Positions 1 through 10,069 are shown, counted from the first letter of the stretch. The stretch: DNA of 45,586 nucleotides from Burkholderiaceae bacterium (GCA_913776825.1 CAJYPV010000014.1:1-45586); one strand, 5' to 3'. The notes: generated by a model from the letters alone, not told the origin. Program-made: numbers and translations.

Positions 1-7
1 CAGTCAA

Positions 8-121
8 GCCTGATGACCATAGCGAGTCGGTCCCACCCCTTCCCATCCCGAACAGGACCGTGAAACGACTCAGCGCCGATGATAGTGCGGATTCCCGTGT
101 GAAAGTAGGTCATCGTCAGGC
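8..121 (+). rRNA. rrf: 5S ribosomal RNA
   Basis: The first ~120 bases fold and read as a betaproteobacterial 5S rRNA. The 5' strand GCCTGATGACC pairs with the 3' strand GGTCATCGTCAGGC, and the interior carries the conserved stretch CCCATCCCGAACAGGACCGT followed by the GTGTGAAAGTAGG segment. It is the distal end of an rRNA operon whose 16S and 23S genes lie to the left of the window. The exact ends are uncertain by one or two bases. Confidence 0.95.
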
Positions 122-133
122 TAATATCCCGCT

Positions 134-167
134 AAACCCCTTGAACCCATAGGTTCAAGGGGTTTTT
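134..167 (+). terminator. rRNA operon terminator
   Basis: A 14-bp perfect stem (AAACCCCTTGAACC, 134-147, with its complement at 152-165) and a 4-nt loop run into a T-tract. It sits 12 bp after the 5S rRNA and is a textbook Rho-independent terminator for the rRNA transcript. Confidence 0.93.
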
Positions 168-169
168 GC

Positions 170-531
170 ATTTGGGTGTCGATATTCAGATTCGTGGCTC
201 TCGGAAGAACATTCGATGCGTCGTTTGTCCTAGTCTCTCCAGTCCGATCTGGACCATTGATGTCCTGCCTGCGATATTTCATCGGCAGCCGCGCACGATC
301 AAGGTTGTTCAGCGTCCGGTCTTCGCGAGTAACTCGTCACATCTCCGAGATCGATTTCGTTCGTCGACTGAGGGCTTTGAAAAGCAGACGGCTACCGATT
401 TTGAGATATGCCTCGAGCCCGTTGCGCGGGTTTTCGATCGACGCGACCTGAGCTGTCGCCCTGGGATCACCGATCCTGATTAGTTCTCCCCCGTTTGTTG
501 TTCGTGCGCCCAGTTGGTGCACCCGTTGGGG
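170..531. other. gene-free spacer between 5S rRNA and the alpha-2-macroglobulin gene
   Basis: I see no convincing gene in this stretch. The short open frames lack ribosome sites and recognisable protein character. Its right part should hold the promoter of the downstream operon, but no strong -35/-10 pair stands out. Confidence 0.5.
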
Positions 532-583
532 GGACGGTCGTGTCGAAGGCGGGACGCTAGACTGAGGTCTCCTTCGACCGTCC
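532..583 (+). promoter_or_regulatory. long dyad just upstream of the alpha-2-macroglobulin start
   Basis: GGACG, then a 5-nt bulge, then GTCGAAGG (542-549) can pair with CCTTCGACCGTCC (571-583), giving a 13-bp stem with a 21-nt loop. The loop contains a weak -10-like TAGACT (559-564) and a GAGG. The structure ends 8 bp before the chosen ATG at 592. It may be a mRNA leader hairpin or a DNA operator; the sequence does not decide which. Confidence 0.5.
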
Positions 584-591
584 ATCCCACG

Positions 592-3500
592 ATGTCAGAG
601 CTCAAAGTAATAGGTTTCGTCCGTGACGCCATTCAGCCGGCATCTCTGCTGAGGATGCCAAGTGCATTACTGCTAGGGGCGGCCATTGGTAGCAATGCCT
701 GGGCTTTGGAGCCTGCCAAAGTCTCACCGCAGGGTGAGGTGGGGCGGCTGGAAAACATCGTTGTGCAATTCAAGCAGGCCGTCATTCCGCTCGGCGATCT
801 GCGAGCGCCGCCACCCGTCGCTGTGGAATGTTCCCGAGGTGTGCTCGTCGAGGGGCAAGGCCGCTGGACCAACGAGAAAGAATGGGTTTTTGACTTCCGC
901 AAGGCATTGCCCGCAGGCGCACGTTGCACGATCAAAGCAATTGACGGGTTCAAGCCGACCGCCCCCGGTGTGAGCCCTGACTGGGTCGGCCCACGCTCAT
1001 TCAGTTTCAATATTTCGGCGCCGACGATTGAGCAAGTGCGTCCATGGGACGGCGCTCAAATCGAAGAGGATCAGCGTTTTCTGTTAAGGCTCACCGGGGC
1101 CGCTGACGAATCCACGATTGCGAACGGCATGTGGTGCGAGTCCAAGGCCGTTGGCGAACGCATTCCAGTCAAGCTATTTGACGCGACCGAGCGCGATGTG
1201 CTGATCAAGGCGCTGAAGCTCGATGCGAAGCGGGATCCTTGGATCCTCGTCGGCTGCCAGCGTCCGCTGCCCTCAGGGACCGAGGCCACCTTGGTCTGGG
1301 GTCCGGGCATTGCGGCCAAGGTGGATCCGGCGGTTCGAACTCGTGGTGAAAAGCGCCTCCGGTTCACCGTGCGTTCCCCGCTGACGGCGGAGTTCAGCTG
1401 CGAGCGTGAACGGGGCAATGCGCCTTGCTTGCCAATCTTGCCGCTTAGCGTTTCTTTCTCTGAAGCGATTCCGCGCGATCAGGCGTTGGCGATTCGGCTG
1501 CGGGGCTCGGATGGGCAGGTGATCAGCCCAGTCAACACCGACGACGCGGCCAAGATTGACAAGAACGCGTCGCTGCAAAGCGTTCAATTTCCTACACCGC
1601 TGCCGGAGAACCAGCAGTTCAAGATCGAGCTTCCGTCCAGTATTCGAGATCTGAGCGGCCGAGCCCTTGCGAACGCAGCAAGTTTTCCTCTGACCGTCAA
1701 AACGGGTGCTGCGCCGCCGCTGGCCAAGTTCGCGGCGTCGCCGTTCGGGATTGTGGAGTGGGAGCATGACGGGCCCAGCCTGGTGCCGTTGAGTTTGCGC
1801 CATGTGCAGGACGAGCTGAAGTCTGGCGGCCTTGGCCAACTGCATGTGAAGCGCGTGGAGGGCGATCTGGACGCGCTCCGTTGGCACGCGAAGCTCTACA
1901 ACGCCGGGCAGAGGGAATGGGAGAGCCGAAAGGTCGAGTTGCTGCGCGGCGAGTCGGGCGTTCAGAACCTGACAGTGCCGGCGCCGCCACCGGGTGAAAA
2001 GTCGATCAACGTGATCGGCATCCCCATCAACGAACCTGGTTATCACGTTCTGGAGCTGGCCTCGCCCCAATTGGGCCAGTCTCTGCTCGACACCGGACGG
2101 CCCATGTACGTTCGCACTGGCGTGCTCGTGACCAACCTGGGCCTGCATTTCAAGCGCGGACGTGACAACAGTCTGGCCTGGGTGACCAGTCTCGACAAAG
2201 GCAAGCCGGTCCCTGATGCGAAGGTCGCAGTTTATGACTGCGCGGGCAAGGAGCTTTGGTCCGGCAAGACCGACGCCAGCGGTGTCGCGCGCATTGATCA
2301 AGAGACGCTCGCACGCACGGAGAGCGTCCGCTGCCCGGGCGAGACCGGTCTGTTCGTCACCGCGCGGCTGGAGCAAACCGGGCGTCCTACCGATTTCTCG
2401 TTCATGTTCACCGCTTGGGATCGCGGCATCGAGACCTGGCGCTTCAACGCCCCGTTCTCCTACGGCGCGGAAGGGCAGGTGCGGGCGCACACGGTCACCG
2501 ACCGGCCGATGCTGCGTGTCGGCGAGACGCTGTCGATGAAGCACTTCTTCCGCCTGGAGACGATGCATGGGCTCAACGATGCCCCGCCATCGGCCTTGCC
2601 GGACCGTTTGCGTGTCGTGTTCGAAGGAACCGGCGAAGACGTCACCACCATCGACCTGCCCTGGCAGGGCAGCCGCTACGCAGTCTCTACCTGGAAGGTC
2701 CCTGCGGGCGCGAAGCTCGGAACCTACCGCTTGGTCCTTGAGCGCACAGGCCCGAACGGCACACGACGCAACTGGGACAGCGGCAGCGTGCGTGTCGAGG
2801 AATTCCGCGTGCCCTTGGTCGACGCGCGGCTTCTGGCGCCCAAAGCGCCGTCGGTCGGTGCAAAGGATTACAGCTGGGGCGCCCAACTGAATTACATGGC
2901 CGGCGGGCCGATGACGAAGTCACCGATTCAGATCAACGCGGTGCTGCAGCCACGCTGGCAGACCGTGGCCGGCCATGACGATTTCTCGTTCGAGCCGCCG
3001 GCCAAGCGGAATGCGGCCGGCGGGACGATGGACGATGCCGATGGCCCGGACAGCGACGGTGACGGCGAGCAAAGCGTCAGCGAAAGCCGCGGCAATCGCC
3101 TGATTCTGGACAAGTTGTCGTTGACCACCGATGGTCAAGGCGCTGCGCAGTTCCGGGTTCCGGTGAAGGGGCCGCTGAATGCGCCGTCTGACCTGAGGGT
3201 GGAACTCAACTATCGCGATCCCGATGGGCAGACGCACACACGGGCGCTGTCGCAGACGATCTGGCCCTCCGAGGTTCAGGTCGGCATCCGCGCCAGCAGT
3301 TGGGTCGCCAACGGTCAGACGCTGGCCATCTACGCCATCGCGCTGGATACCAACGGCAAGCCCGTATCGGGCCGTGCTGTTCGGATCGAGGGCCGCCAAC
3401 TTCAAACGCTCAGCACCCGCAAGCGTCTGGTGGGCGGCTTCTACGGCTACGAGCACCAGAGCAGCACCAAAGATCTGGGCGAGCTCTGCAGCGGCACGAC

Positions 3501-6417
3501 CGACGCCCAAGGCCTGATGCGCTGCGAGGCCAAGCTGACGCAAAGCGGGCAACTGGAGCTCATTGCGACCGCCACCGACAGCAGCCAGCGAAAAAGCCAG
3601 GCGTCGCGTTCGGTCTGGGTCACGCGTGCCGGCCAACTCTGGTTCTCTCAAGACAATGACGACCGCATCGATGTGATCCCGGAGCGTCGGCGCTGGGAGC
3701 CGGGCGAGACAGCGCGCTTCCAGGTGCGCATGCCCTATCGCGAGGCGACCGCCCTGGTCACGGTGGAACGCGAAGGCGTCCTGCACAGCGAGGTGCGTCA
3801 ACTGTCCGGCAATGACCCTTGGATCGATCTCAAGATCAGCCCGGACTGGACGCCCAACGCCTACGTCAGCGTGATGGTGCTGCGCGGCCGACTGCGGGAC
3901 GTGCCCTGGTATTCGTTCTTCAGCTGGGGTTGGCGGGAGCCGATGAATTGGTGGCGCGAATGGCGCGCTTCTGGCGACTACCAACCGCCGACGGCGATGG
4001 TCGATCTGTCGAAGCCCTCCTTCAAGCTCGGTATGGCGATGATCGACATCGGCCGGGCCAAGCATCAGCTGCAAGTGGAGGTGCTGCCACAGCAGGCCCA
4101 ATACGGCGTGCGTCAGACGGCACAGGTCAAACTGCGGGTCACCCAGGACGGCAAACCGGTACCGGACGCGCAGATCGCATTCGCGGCCGTGGATGAAGGC
4201 CTCCTGGCGCTCGCGCCCAACAACAGTTGGAAGCTGCTGGACAGCCTGCTGCAAACGAGGCCCTGGGCGGTCTCGACTTCGACCGCGCACAGCGAAATCA
4301 TCGGCCGTCGCCATTACGGACGCAAAGCCGTCGCAGCGGGCGGTGGTGGCGGCTTCGCGACGCGTGAGCTGTTCGACACGCTGCTCACTTGGCAGCCCGT
4401 GGTTCAGGTCAATGCCCAAGGCGAGGCGCTGGTCCAGGTGCCGCTGAACGATTCCTTGACGCGATTCCGGCTGGTGGCCATGGCGGATGCCTCCGGTCAA
4501 CGCTTCGGGACGGGAGAGAACAGCATCAAGGTCAGTCAGGACCTCCAACTGCTCTCAGGCATGCCGCCGCTGGTGCGCGAAGGCGATCGAGTGCAGGCCA
4601 TGATGACGCTGCGCAATGCCAGCTCACGCGCCATGACGCTGCAGGTCACACTGCAGGGCAAGGCCAGCACCGCCAGTGGCGACCAAATGCTGACCCAGCC
4701 GCCGCAGACGGTGAAGCTGGCGGCGGACGGGGCGCAGGAGTTGAGCTGGTCGGTCACGGTACCGGACGGGGCGCAGCGCATCACCTGGGAAGCCATGGCG
4801 ACCGAACAGGGCGGCGGCGGCGCGAAGGACGCGATGCGGACCATCCAGCAGGTCGAACCGGCGGTGCCGCTGCGCGTGCTGCAGGCCACGCTCAAGCAGT
4901 TGGATGGGCCGATGAGCCTGCCGGTCGCGCCGCCTGCGGACGCATTGGTCATCCAGGGCCAGACCGTCAAGCGCGGCGGTCTTCAGATCGGACTGCAACC
5001 TCGGCTGTCGAGCGCGCTGCCTGGCATCCGCGGGTTCTTCGAGACCTATCCCTACACCTGCCTGGAGCAGCAAAGCTCGCGGATGTTGGCGCTGCATGAC
5101 GCCGCAGGCTGGGATGGGCTGATGGCGACCCTGAGCACTTATCAGGACAGCGACGGCCTCTTCGCCTACTTCCCACTCTCGACCTTCATCACCGAGGGCA
5201 ACGATGTGCTCACTGCGCATCTGCTGTCGGCCGCGCAGGAAGGTGGACGACGCGTGCCGGAGGGCCCATTGGCGAAGGCGCTCGATGGCCTGGCCGCCTT
5301 CGTGGAAGGGCGGATCGCTCGGCGCTACTGGTCACCTCGACCGGACGACGAGCCACGTCGCATCGCCGCCCTGGCCGCTTTGGCTCGCTACGATCGGATC
5401 AGCCAGCGGCAGCTGGCGACGGTCGATGCGCGCAATCTGCCGAGCTGGCCGACCAGCGCGGTGATCGACTGGCTGGTGATTCACCAACGCATGACGCAGG
5501 CACCGCAGCGCGACGCGCAGATCAGCGCCGCGCAGACCCAGTTGCGCGCACGCCTGAGCTACGCCGGCACCACGCTGCGGTTCGTGAACGAGGAGTCGGA
5601 TGCATGGTGGTGGCTGATGAACAGTGGCGACGGCAATGCGGCCCGCATGATCCTTGCGCTCGTGGAGGACCCGTCCTGGCGTGAGGACCTGCCTCGACTG
5701 GTCATTGGCACCCTCGCGCGTCAGGAGCGCGGCGCCTGGTACAGCACCACCGCCAACCTGTGGGGCGCTTTGGCGCTCGAGCGCTTCTCCGCGAAGTTCG
5801 AATCCCAGGCGGTCAAGGGACGGACGGAAGCGCAACTCGGCGGCAAGAGCGGCGCGCATGACTGGGCCGGCAAGCCGGACGGCGGTGCGATCTCGTTGCC
5901 CTGGCCGGCTGGCGGAACCGCCCCGCTGACGCTCAATCACATCGGCGATGGCAAGCCCTGGGCTACGGTGCAGGCGCTCGCAGCGGTGCCGCTCAAGGCA
6001 CCGCTCAGCGCGGGTTACTCGATCAAGCGCAGCCTGCAGCCGGTGGCTCAGAAGGCAGCGCCGGCCTGGACGCGAGGTGACGTGATGCGGGTCAAGCTGG
6101 AGGTCGAGGCATCGGCCGACATGAGCTGGGTCGTCCTGAGCGACCCGTTGCCGACCGGCGCCTCCATCATCGACGGCACGATCGAGAGCCAGGGAGAGCG
6201 ACGCGAAGGTCAGGCCGCGCCTGACTTCATCGAGCGCAGCTTCTCGGCCTGGCGCGCGTACTTCGGCTATCTGCCGCGAGGACGCCATGTGATCGAGTAC
6301 ACGGTGCGTCTGAACAATGCCGGACGCTTCCAGATGCCGTCCACACGCGCGGAAGCGATGTATGCGCCCGATCGCTTCGGCGAACTGCCCAATGCCACGC
6401 TGGAGGTTGCGCCGTGA
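592..6417 (+). CDS. bacterial alpha-2-macroglobulin family protein (YfhM-like), thioester type
   Basis: A protein of 1941 residues. From family knowledge, such proteins sit in the periplasm and trap foreign proteases through a reactive thioester, acting with the peptidoglycan repair enzyme PBP1C. The N-terminus has a basic stretch, a hydrophobic core and an ANAWA-like cleavage site near residue 38, so export is likely; there is no lipobox cysteine. Macroglobulin-like beta domains fill the first ~1200 residues. A glycine run at about residue 1249 marks the bait-type region before the A2M domain. The thioester motif CLEQ starts at residue 1490 within YPYTCLEQQ. It is longer than E. coli YfhM (about 1650). 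The ATG at 592 was chosen because it gives a signal peptide; ATG 655 is an alternative. The last codons overlap the next gene. Confidence 0.93.
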   Translation: MSELKVIGFVRDAIQPASLLRMPSALLLGAAIGSNAWALEPAKVSPQGEVGRLENIVVQFKQAVIPLGDLRAPPPVAVECSRGVLVEGQGRWTNEKEWVFDFRKALPAGARCTIKAIDGFKPTAPGVSPDWVGPRSFSFNISAPTIEQVRPWDGAQIEEDQRFLLRLTGAADESTIANGMWCESKAVGERIPVKLFDATERDVLIKALKLDAKRDPWILVGCQRPLPSGTEATLVWGPGIAAKVDPAVRTRGEKRLRFTVRSPLTAEFSCERERGNAPCLPILPLSVSFSEAIPRDQALAIRLRGSDGQVISPVNTDDAAKIDKNASLQSVQFPTPLPENQQFKIELPSSIRDLSGRALANAASFPLTVKTGAAPPLAKFAASPFGIVEWEHDGPSLVPLSLRHVQDELKSGGLGQLHVKRVEGDLDALRWHAKLYNAGQREWESRKVELLRGESGVQNLTVPAPPPGEKSINVIGIPINEPGYHVLELASPQLGQSLLDTGRPMYVRTGVLVTNLGLHFKRGRDNSLAWVTSLDKGKPVPDAKVAVYDCAGKELWSGKTDASGVARIDQETLARTESVRCPGETGLFVTARLEQTGRPTDFSFMFTAWDRGIETWRFNAPFSYGAEGQVRAHTVTDRPMLRVGETLSMKHFFRLETMHGLNDAPPSALPDRLRVVFEGTGEDVTTIDLPWQGSRYAVSTWKVPAGAKLGTYRLVLERTGPNGTRRNWDSGSVRVEEFRVPLVDARLLAPKAPSVGAKDYSWGAQLNYMAGGPMTKSPIQINAVLQPRWQTVAGHDDFSFEPPAKRNAAGGTMDDADGPDSDGDGEQSVSESRGNRLILDKLSLTTDGQGAAQFRVPVKGPLNAPSDLRVELNYRDPDGQTHTRALSQTIWPSEVQVGIRASSWVANGQTLAIYAIALDTNGKPVSGRAVRIEGRQLQTLSTRKRLVGGFYGYEHQSSTKDLGELCSGTTDAQGLMRCEAKLTQSGQLELIATATDSSQRKSQASRSVWVTRAGQLWFSQDNDDRIDVIPERRRWEPGETARFQVRMPYREATALVTVEREGVLHSEVRQLSGNDPWIDLKISPDWTPNAYVSVMVLRGRLRDVPWYSFFSWGWREPMNWWREWRASGDYQPPTAMVDLSKPSFKLGMAMIDIGRAKHQLQVEVLPQQAQYGVRQTAQVKLRVTQDGKPVPDAQIAFAAVDEGLLALAPNNSWKLLDSLLQTRPWAVSTSTAHSEIIGRRHYGRKAVAAGGGGGFATRELFDTLLTWQPVVQVNAQGEALVQVPLNDSLTRFRLVAMADASGQRFGTGENSIKVSQDLQLLSGMPPLVREGDRVQAMMTLRNASSRAMTLQVTLQGKASTASGDQMLTQPPQTVKLAADGAQELSWSVTVPDGAQRITWEAMATEQGGGGAKDAMRTIQQVEPAVPLRVLQATLKQLDGPMSLPVAPPADALVIQGQTVKRGGLQIGLQPRLSSALPGIRGFFETYPYTCLEQQSSRMLALHDAAGWDGLMATLSTYQDSDGLFAYFPLSTFITEGNDVLTAHLLSAAQEGGRRVPEGPLAKALDGLAAFVEGRIARRYWSPRPDDEPRRIAALAALARYDRISQRQLATVDARNLPSWPTSAVIDWLVIHQRMTQAPQRDAQISAAQTQLRARLSYAGTTLRFVNEESDAWWWLMNSGDGNAARMILALVEDPSWREDLPRLVIGTLARQERGAWYSTTANLWGALALERFSAKFESQAVKGRTEAQLGGKSGAHDWAGKPDGGAISLPWPAGGTAPLTLNHIGDGKPWATVQALAAVPLKAPLSAGYSIKRSLQPVAQKAAPAWTRGDVMRVKLEVEASADMSWVVLSDPLPTGASIIDGTIESQGERREGQAAPDFIERSFSAWRAYFGYLPRGRHVIEYTVRLNNAGRFQMPSTRAEAMYAPDRFGELPNATLEVAP

Positions 6418-8921
6418 TCTGCTGGCGCCGGTGGCACGCGTCCGTCACGGCGTGGCGACCGGTGCGGCGGAGAGCGGGGCCGCCCACCTGGGTCCATCCG
6501 CTGAGCGCGGCTCGAGGCCTCGGGCGCGCGTTCATTTGCGGATTGAAGGCGCGCATGGCCGCCTTCATGGTGATTCTGATGGGGGTGTGTGCGGCCGGCG
6601 GTACGTCGTCCGCCGCATTCGCTGCCGATCTGCCCAGCTTCGAAGAGACCAAGGCGGCCCACCAGAGTTCGGACCGCACGCTGCTGGATCGTCGCGGCGA
6701 GCCGCTGCAATCGCTGCGGCTCGATCCGCGACACCGCACGCTGGCCTGGGTGCCCTTGGCCCAGATGTCGCCGATGTTGCTGCAGGCGATCCTGCTCTCC
6801 GAAGATCAGCGCTTCTATGAACACAGCGGCGTGGACTGGTCGGCCGTGGCCGCCAGCGCGTGGGGCAACCTGTGGAACCGTCGCACCCGCGGTGCCTCGA
6901 CGGTCACCATGCAGTTGGCCGGTCTGCTGGATGACGACCTCGCCCATCGCGGCGGCCGCAGTCTCAGCCAGAAGTTGGGCCAGACCTGGGTGGCGGGGCG
7001 GCTGGAGAAGCGCTGGACCAAGGCCCAGATCCTGGAGGCCTATCTCAACCGGGTGCCCTTGCGTGGTGAGTTGATCGGCGTTCCTGCGGCGGCGCAGACG
7101 TTCTTCGGCAAGCGCGCCGCCGGTCTCGATGCGCGCGAATCCGCCATGCTGGCGGTGATGCTCCGCGGGCCGAATGCGTCCGCGGACGTCATCGCCACAC
7201 GCGCTTGCAGCCTGCTCAAGGCGATGGCCTCCCACTGCGACGGCCTGGTGGATGAAGTCGCCGCCGTGCTGCGCCGCAAACCCCTGCAGTTGGCCGACAG
7301 TCTGCAATGGGCGCCGCATTACGCCCGACTCGCCTTGCGGGCAGACGGTCCCATCGAACAGCGCAGCACGCTGGACGCGCGCTGGCAACGGCTGGCAACC
7401 CAGGCGCTCAAGCGACATCTCGCGGAGCTGAGCGGGCGCCAGGTCGAAGACGGCGCGGTGGTGGTGCTGGACAACGCGACGGGCGAGGTGAGGGTCTGGG
7501 TGGGATCGAGCGGATCGCTCTCGGAGGCGGCGCAGGTGGACCATGTCCTGGCACGTCGCCAGCCGGGCTCGACCTTGAAGCCGTTTGTGTATGAGCTGGC
7601 GATCGAACGCCGGCTGATCACGGCAGCCAGCTTGCTCGACGACTCGCCTGCGCAGGTGCCGACAGGCGCCGGCATCTACCTGCCGCAGAACTACGACAAG
7701 ACCTATCGCGGCTGGGTGAGCGCGCGCGCGGCGCTGGGCAACAGCCTGAACGTGCCGGCGGTGCGGGTGTCCTTGATGTTGACGCCTGAAATGGTGTTCG
7801 AGCGCCTCAACGCGCTCGGCTTGCAATTGCCGGAGACCGGCGGGTTCTACGGACACTCGCTGGCGCTTGGCAGCGCCGATGTGACGCTGCTGGCGCTGAC
7901 GAACGCCTACCGCGCGCTGGCCAATGGAGGCCGGTACAGCGACGTTCAATTGCCGACGCAGAGCGGAGCAACGGACGCCACTGCGACAGCCGGCGCGACC
8001 AGCCCAACCAGCGCAGCCAGCGCATTTGGTCCGACCCTCGCGTCCAGGAATGCCACCGCTGTCAGCCCCACTCGCGCAATCGGTGGATCGGCGTCGAACG
8101 CGCCAAGTCCTCGCCTGATCACTGCCCGAGCGGCATCGCGGCAGGTGGCGGATGCGCGCGCCAGCTTCATCGTCAGCGACATGCTGGCGGACAACAATGC
8201 GCGGGCACTGACTTTCGGGCTGGCCAGTGCGCTGGCGCTGCCGTTCCCCGCAGCGGTGAAAACGGGCACCAGCAAGGACATGCGCGACAACTGGTGCATT
8301 GGGTGGACGAGCCGCTACACCGTCGGCGTGTGGGTCGGCAATTCCAGCGGTGCGGCGATGCAGCAGGTGTCCGGCGTGAGCGGTGCGGCGCCGATCTGGC
8401 GAGAGCTGATGCTGGCGCTGCATGCGGGCTCGCCGCCCAAGCCCGTCGGCATGCCGGCCGGCGTGGTGGCGCGGGACATGCGCTTCGACGCGAATGGCGA
8501 ACCCGCTCGCACCGAGTTGTTCCTGGCGGGCACCGAGCAGTCGGTGATTCGGCTGGCAGCAACGCCGGTCAGCATTCGCAATCCGGCGCCGGGCGCGATT
8601 TATGCGCTCGATCCCGACATCCCGCCCGCCGCCCAACGGCTGCGCTTCGCGCACGACGGTCAACTGGAACGGCAAGCCAAAGCCCAATGGCGCCTGAACG
8701 GTCGGCTGCTCGGACGAGGGGACTCGCTGGATTGGATGCCGATGCCGGGGCGCCATGAACTGGTGCTGCTCGATGACCGAGGGCGCGAGCTGCAGCGAGT
8801 GCGATTCGAGGTGCGCGGTGCGGGCCTTCGCCCAGCAGGCGCGCCGGTGCAGCCGGGTGGGGCGGGACGGACAGTAATCGGCACAGGCCCCGCAGGCGTG
8901 GCGCCGATGTCCGTCCGCTGA
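6414..8921 (+). CDS. pbpC: penicillin-binding protein 1C (peptidoglycan glycosyltransferase/transpeptidase)
   Basis: A bifunctional class A PBP of 835 residues starting at a GTG that overlaps the previous stop (GTGA), which implies translational coupling. A hydrophobic segment at about residues 44-64 anchors or exports it. The GT51 glycosyltransferase domain follows, with catalytic Glu130 in EDQRFYEHSGVD and the RGASTVTMQL motif. The transpeptidase domain has the active serine S386 in STLK, an SLN motif and KTGTS from Lys616. A C-terminal PBP1C-type beta domain covers roughly residues 700-835. An alanine/threonine-rich insert lies at about residues 520-565, between the SLN and KTG motifs. Pairing with an alpha-2-macroglobulin gene is the classic yfhM-pbpC arrangement. 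A later start within the first 45 residues is possible. Confidence 0.94.
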   Translation: MICWRRWHASVTAWRPVRRRAGPPTWVHPLSAARGLGRAFICGLKARMAAFMVILMGVCAAGGTSSAAFAADLPSFEETKAAHQSSDRTLLDRRGEPLQSLRLDPRHRTLAWVPLAQMSPMLLQAILLSEDQRFYEHSGVDWSAVAASAWGNLWNRRTRGASTVTMQLAGLLDDDLAHRGGRSLSQKLGQTWVAGRLEKRWTKAQILEAYLNRVPLRGELIGVPAAAQTFFGKRAAGLDARESAMLAVMLRGPNASADVIATRACSLLKAMASHCDGLVDEVAAVLRRKPLQLADSLQWAPHYARLALRADGPIEQRSTLDARWQRLATQALKRHLAELSGRQVEDGAVVVLDNATGEVRVWVGSSGSLSEAAQVDHVLARRQPGSTLKPFVYELAIERRLITAASLLDDSPAQVPTGAGIYLPQNYDKTYRGWVSARAALGNSLNVPAVRVSLMLTPEMVFERLNALGLQLPETGGFYGHSLALGSADVTLLALTNAYRALANGGRYSDVQLPTQSGATDATATAGATSPTSAASAFGPTLASRNATAVSPTRAIGGSASNAPSPRLITARAASRQVADARASFIVSDMLADNNARALTFGLASALALPFPAAVKTGTSKDMRDNWCIGWTSRYTVGVWVGNSSGAAMQQVSGVSGAAPIWRELMLALHAGSPPKPVGMPAGVVARDMRFDANGEPARTELFLAGTEQSVIRLAATPVSIRNPAPGAIYALDPDIPPAAQRLRFAHDGQLERQAKAQWRLNGRLLGRGDSLDWMPMPGRHELVLLDDRGRELQRVRFEVRGAGLRPAGAPVQPGGAGRTVIGTGPAGVAPMSVR

Positions 8922-9142
8922 GGGGCTCACGCCGCGCTCGCCAACGAGCCAGTGGACGCACACGCAGACGAGTCTTCACCGACTCGCGAGCAGCTCACCG
9001 TGCACCGTTCGCCGCCAATCGCGCGTCGCTGACCGCGCGCGGCGCGAGGAAGCGTCCGCTGCACACACACACCGCTGGCAGCTTTCGGCTCACCGCTTGC
9101 CGCTTGCTGCTCCCTGCTCCCTGGTCCCTGCTCAGGGCTCAG
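8922..9142. other. spacer with low-complexity C/T-rich sequence
   Basis: No gene is visible between pbpC and the convergent acetyltransferase. The right half (about 9085-9142) is made of short imperfect repeats such as CCGCTTG and CTCCCTG. No classical T-tailed terminator for pbpC was found. Confidence 0.5.
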
Positions 9143-9184
9143 CGCTCAACGCTCAACGCTCAACTCTCAACGCTCAACGCTCAA
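9143..9184. repeat. 7-bp tandem repeat, six copies, overlapping a stop codon
   Basis: The unit CGCTCAA occurs at 9143, 9150, 9157, 9171 and 9178, with a variant CTCTCAA at 9164. The last unit contains the stop codon of the minus-strand acetyltransferase (9181-9183). Because the unit is not a multiple of three, copy-number change would not alter this protein unless the boundary shifts. Confidence 0.9.
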
Positions 9185-9834
9185 CGCGGCGGCTCCTCAT
9201 CGCCCCACGCCGGATTGAGCAGCGCATGGGTTTCGTGATCGCGCCATCGTCCGTCGATGAAGAGATAACGCGGCGACACGCCCTCCCGATGGAATCCCAG
9301 ACGCTTCAGCACGCGCAGGCTCGGGCCGTTGTCCGGGCGCACGGACGCCTGCAGGCGGTGCAGCCACACCGTGGGGCTGAACATCGTGTGAATGACGTGA
9401 TGGACGGCTTCGTGCATCAAGCCGTGGCCTTGCGCCTGTTCGTCCAGGCTGTAACCCAGCATGGCACTTTGATAGACGCCGCGTGACACCTGAGAGATCT
9501 GGCACTGGCCGATGACCGGCGGGTCGCGCGCGTCGAAACGTGGGGGCAGGCGCAGATCGGTCGCCATCGGCCGAGACGCATGGGCGTCCTGCCAACTGAT
9601 CCAGTAGCGCCACAGCCGACCTTCCTGGAATTCCTCCGCCTCCCGGGCCAATCGTTCCCGCGTGGGACCGACGTCCCAGAAGCCAGGCGGCTGCGGCGGC
9701 GACCACGGCGCGAAGTGCCGCTGGTTGCGGTGGTGGAACTCGCTGACCGCAACGGCCAGCCCAGGCGCCGAGGCGCGCAGCACCAGTCGTGGCGTGTCGA
9801 GCCGTGGGGGAGGCAATCGGACGTCGTTGTTCAT
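9181..9834 (-). CDS. GNAT N-acetyltransferase, RimJ/RimL type
   Basis: A protein of 217 residues. The start RLDTPRLVLRAS and the later pattern EQAQGHGLMHEAV followed by LQASVRPDNGPSLRVLKRLGF match the RimJ/RimL branch of acetyl-CoA dependent acetyltransferases. That branch acetylates N-terminal amino groups of ribosomal proteins or other small amine substrates. The start at 9834 places the family motif near the N-terminus; an upstream in-frame ATG at 9954 would add 40 residues of unlikely sequence. No clear ribosome site precedes either one. The substrate cannot be told from sequence. The gene converges on pbpC. Confidence 0.88.
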   Translation of the reverse strand: MNNDVRLPPPRLDTPRLVLRASAPGLAVAVSEFHHRNQRHFAPWSPPQPPGFWDVGPTRERLAREAEEFQEGRLWRYWISWQDAHASRPMATDLRLPPRFDARDPPVIGQCQISQVSRGVYQSAMLGYSLDEQAQGHGLMHEAVHHVIHTMFSPTVWLHRLQASVRPDNGPSLRVLKRLGFHREGVSPRYLFIDGRWRDHETHALLNPAWGDEEPPR

Positions 9835-10069
9835 CTGGGGATGGCGATCGGCGGGCGAGCCATGAAGAATGACCGGAAGCGCGTCGGCCCGACCCCCTGA
9901 GGCGTCGCGCCGAGGTGCCGGGATGCGTGCGGAGCGGATTGTGCGTGCCTTCATCCGCTCTGGCCGCAAGTCAGCGGGCTCAGGACGCAGTTCGTCGCCC
10001 TTGGGTGGCAATCCGCGACCTGACTTCCGATACTCCCATCATCCAAGCATCCCGCTTCCGAGGGACACC

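Noticed and set aside
6267..8963. An open frame of almost 900 codons antisense to pbpC.
   Set aside because: It mirrors the third-position GC bias of pbpC and its protein is a Arg/His/Gln-rich shadow without domains.
9143..9184. CRISPR-like array.
   Set aside because: Units are 7 bp with no spacers; it is a simple tandem repeat.
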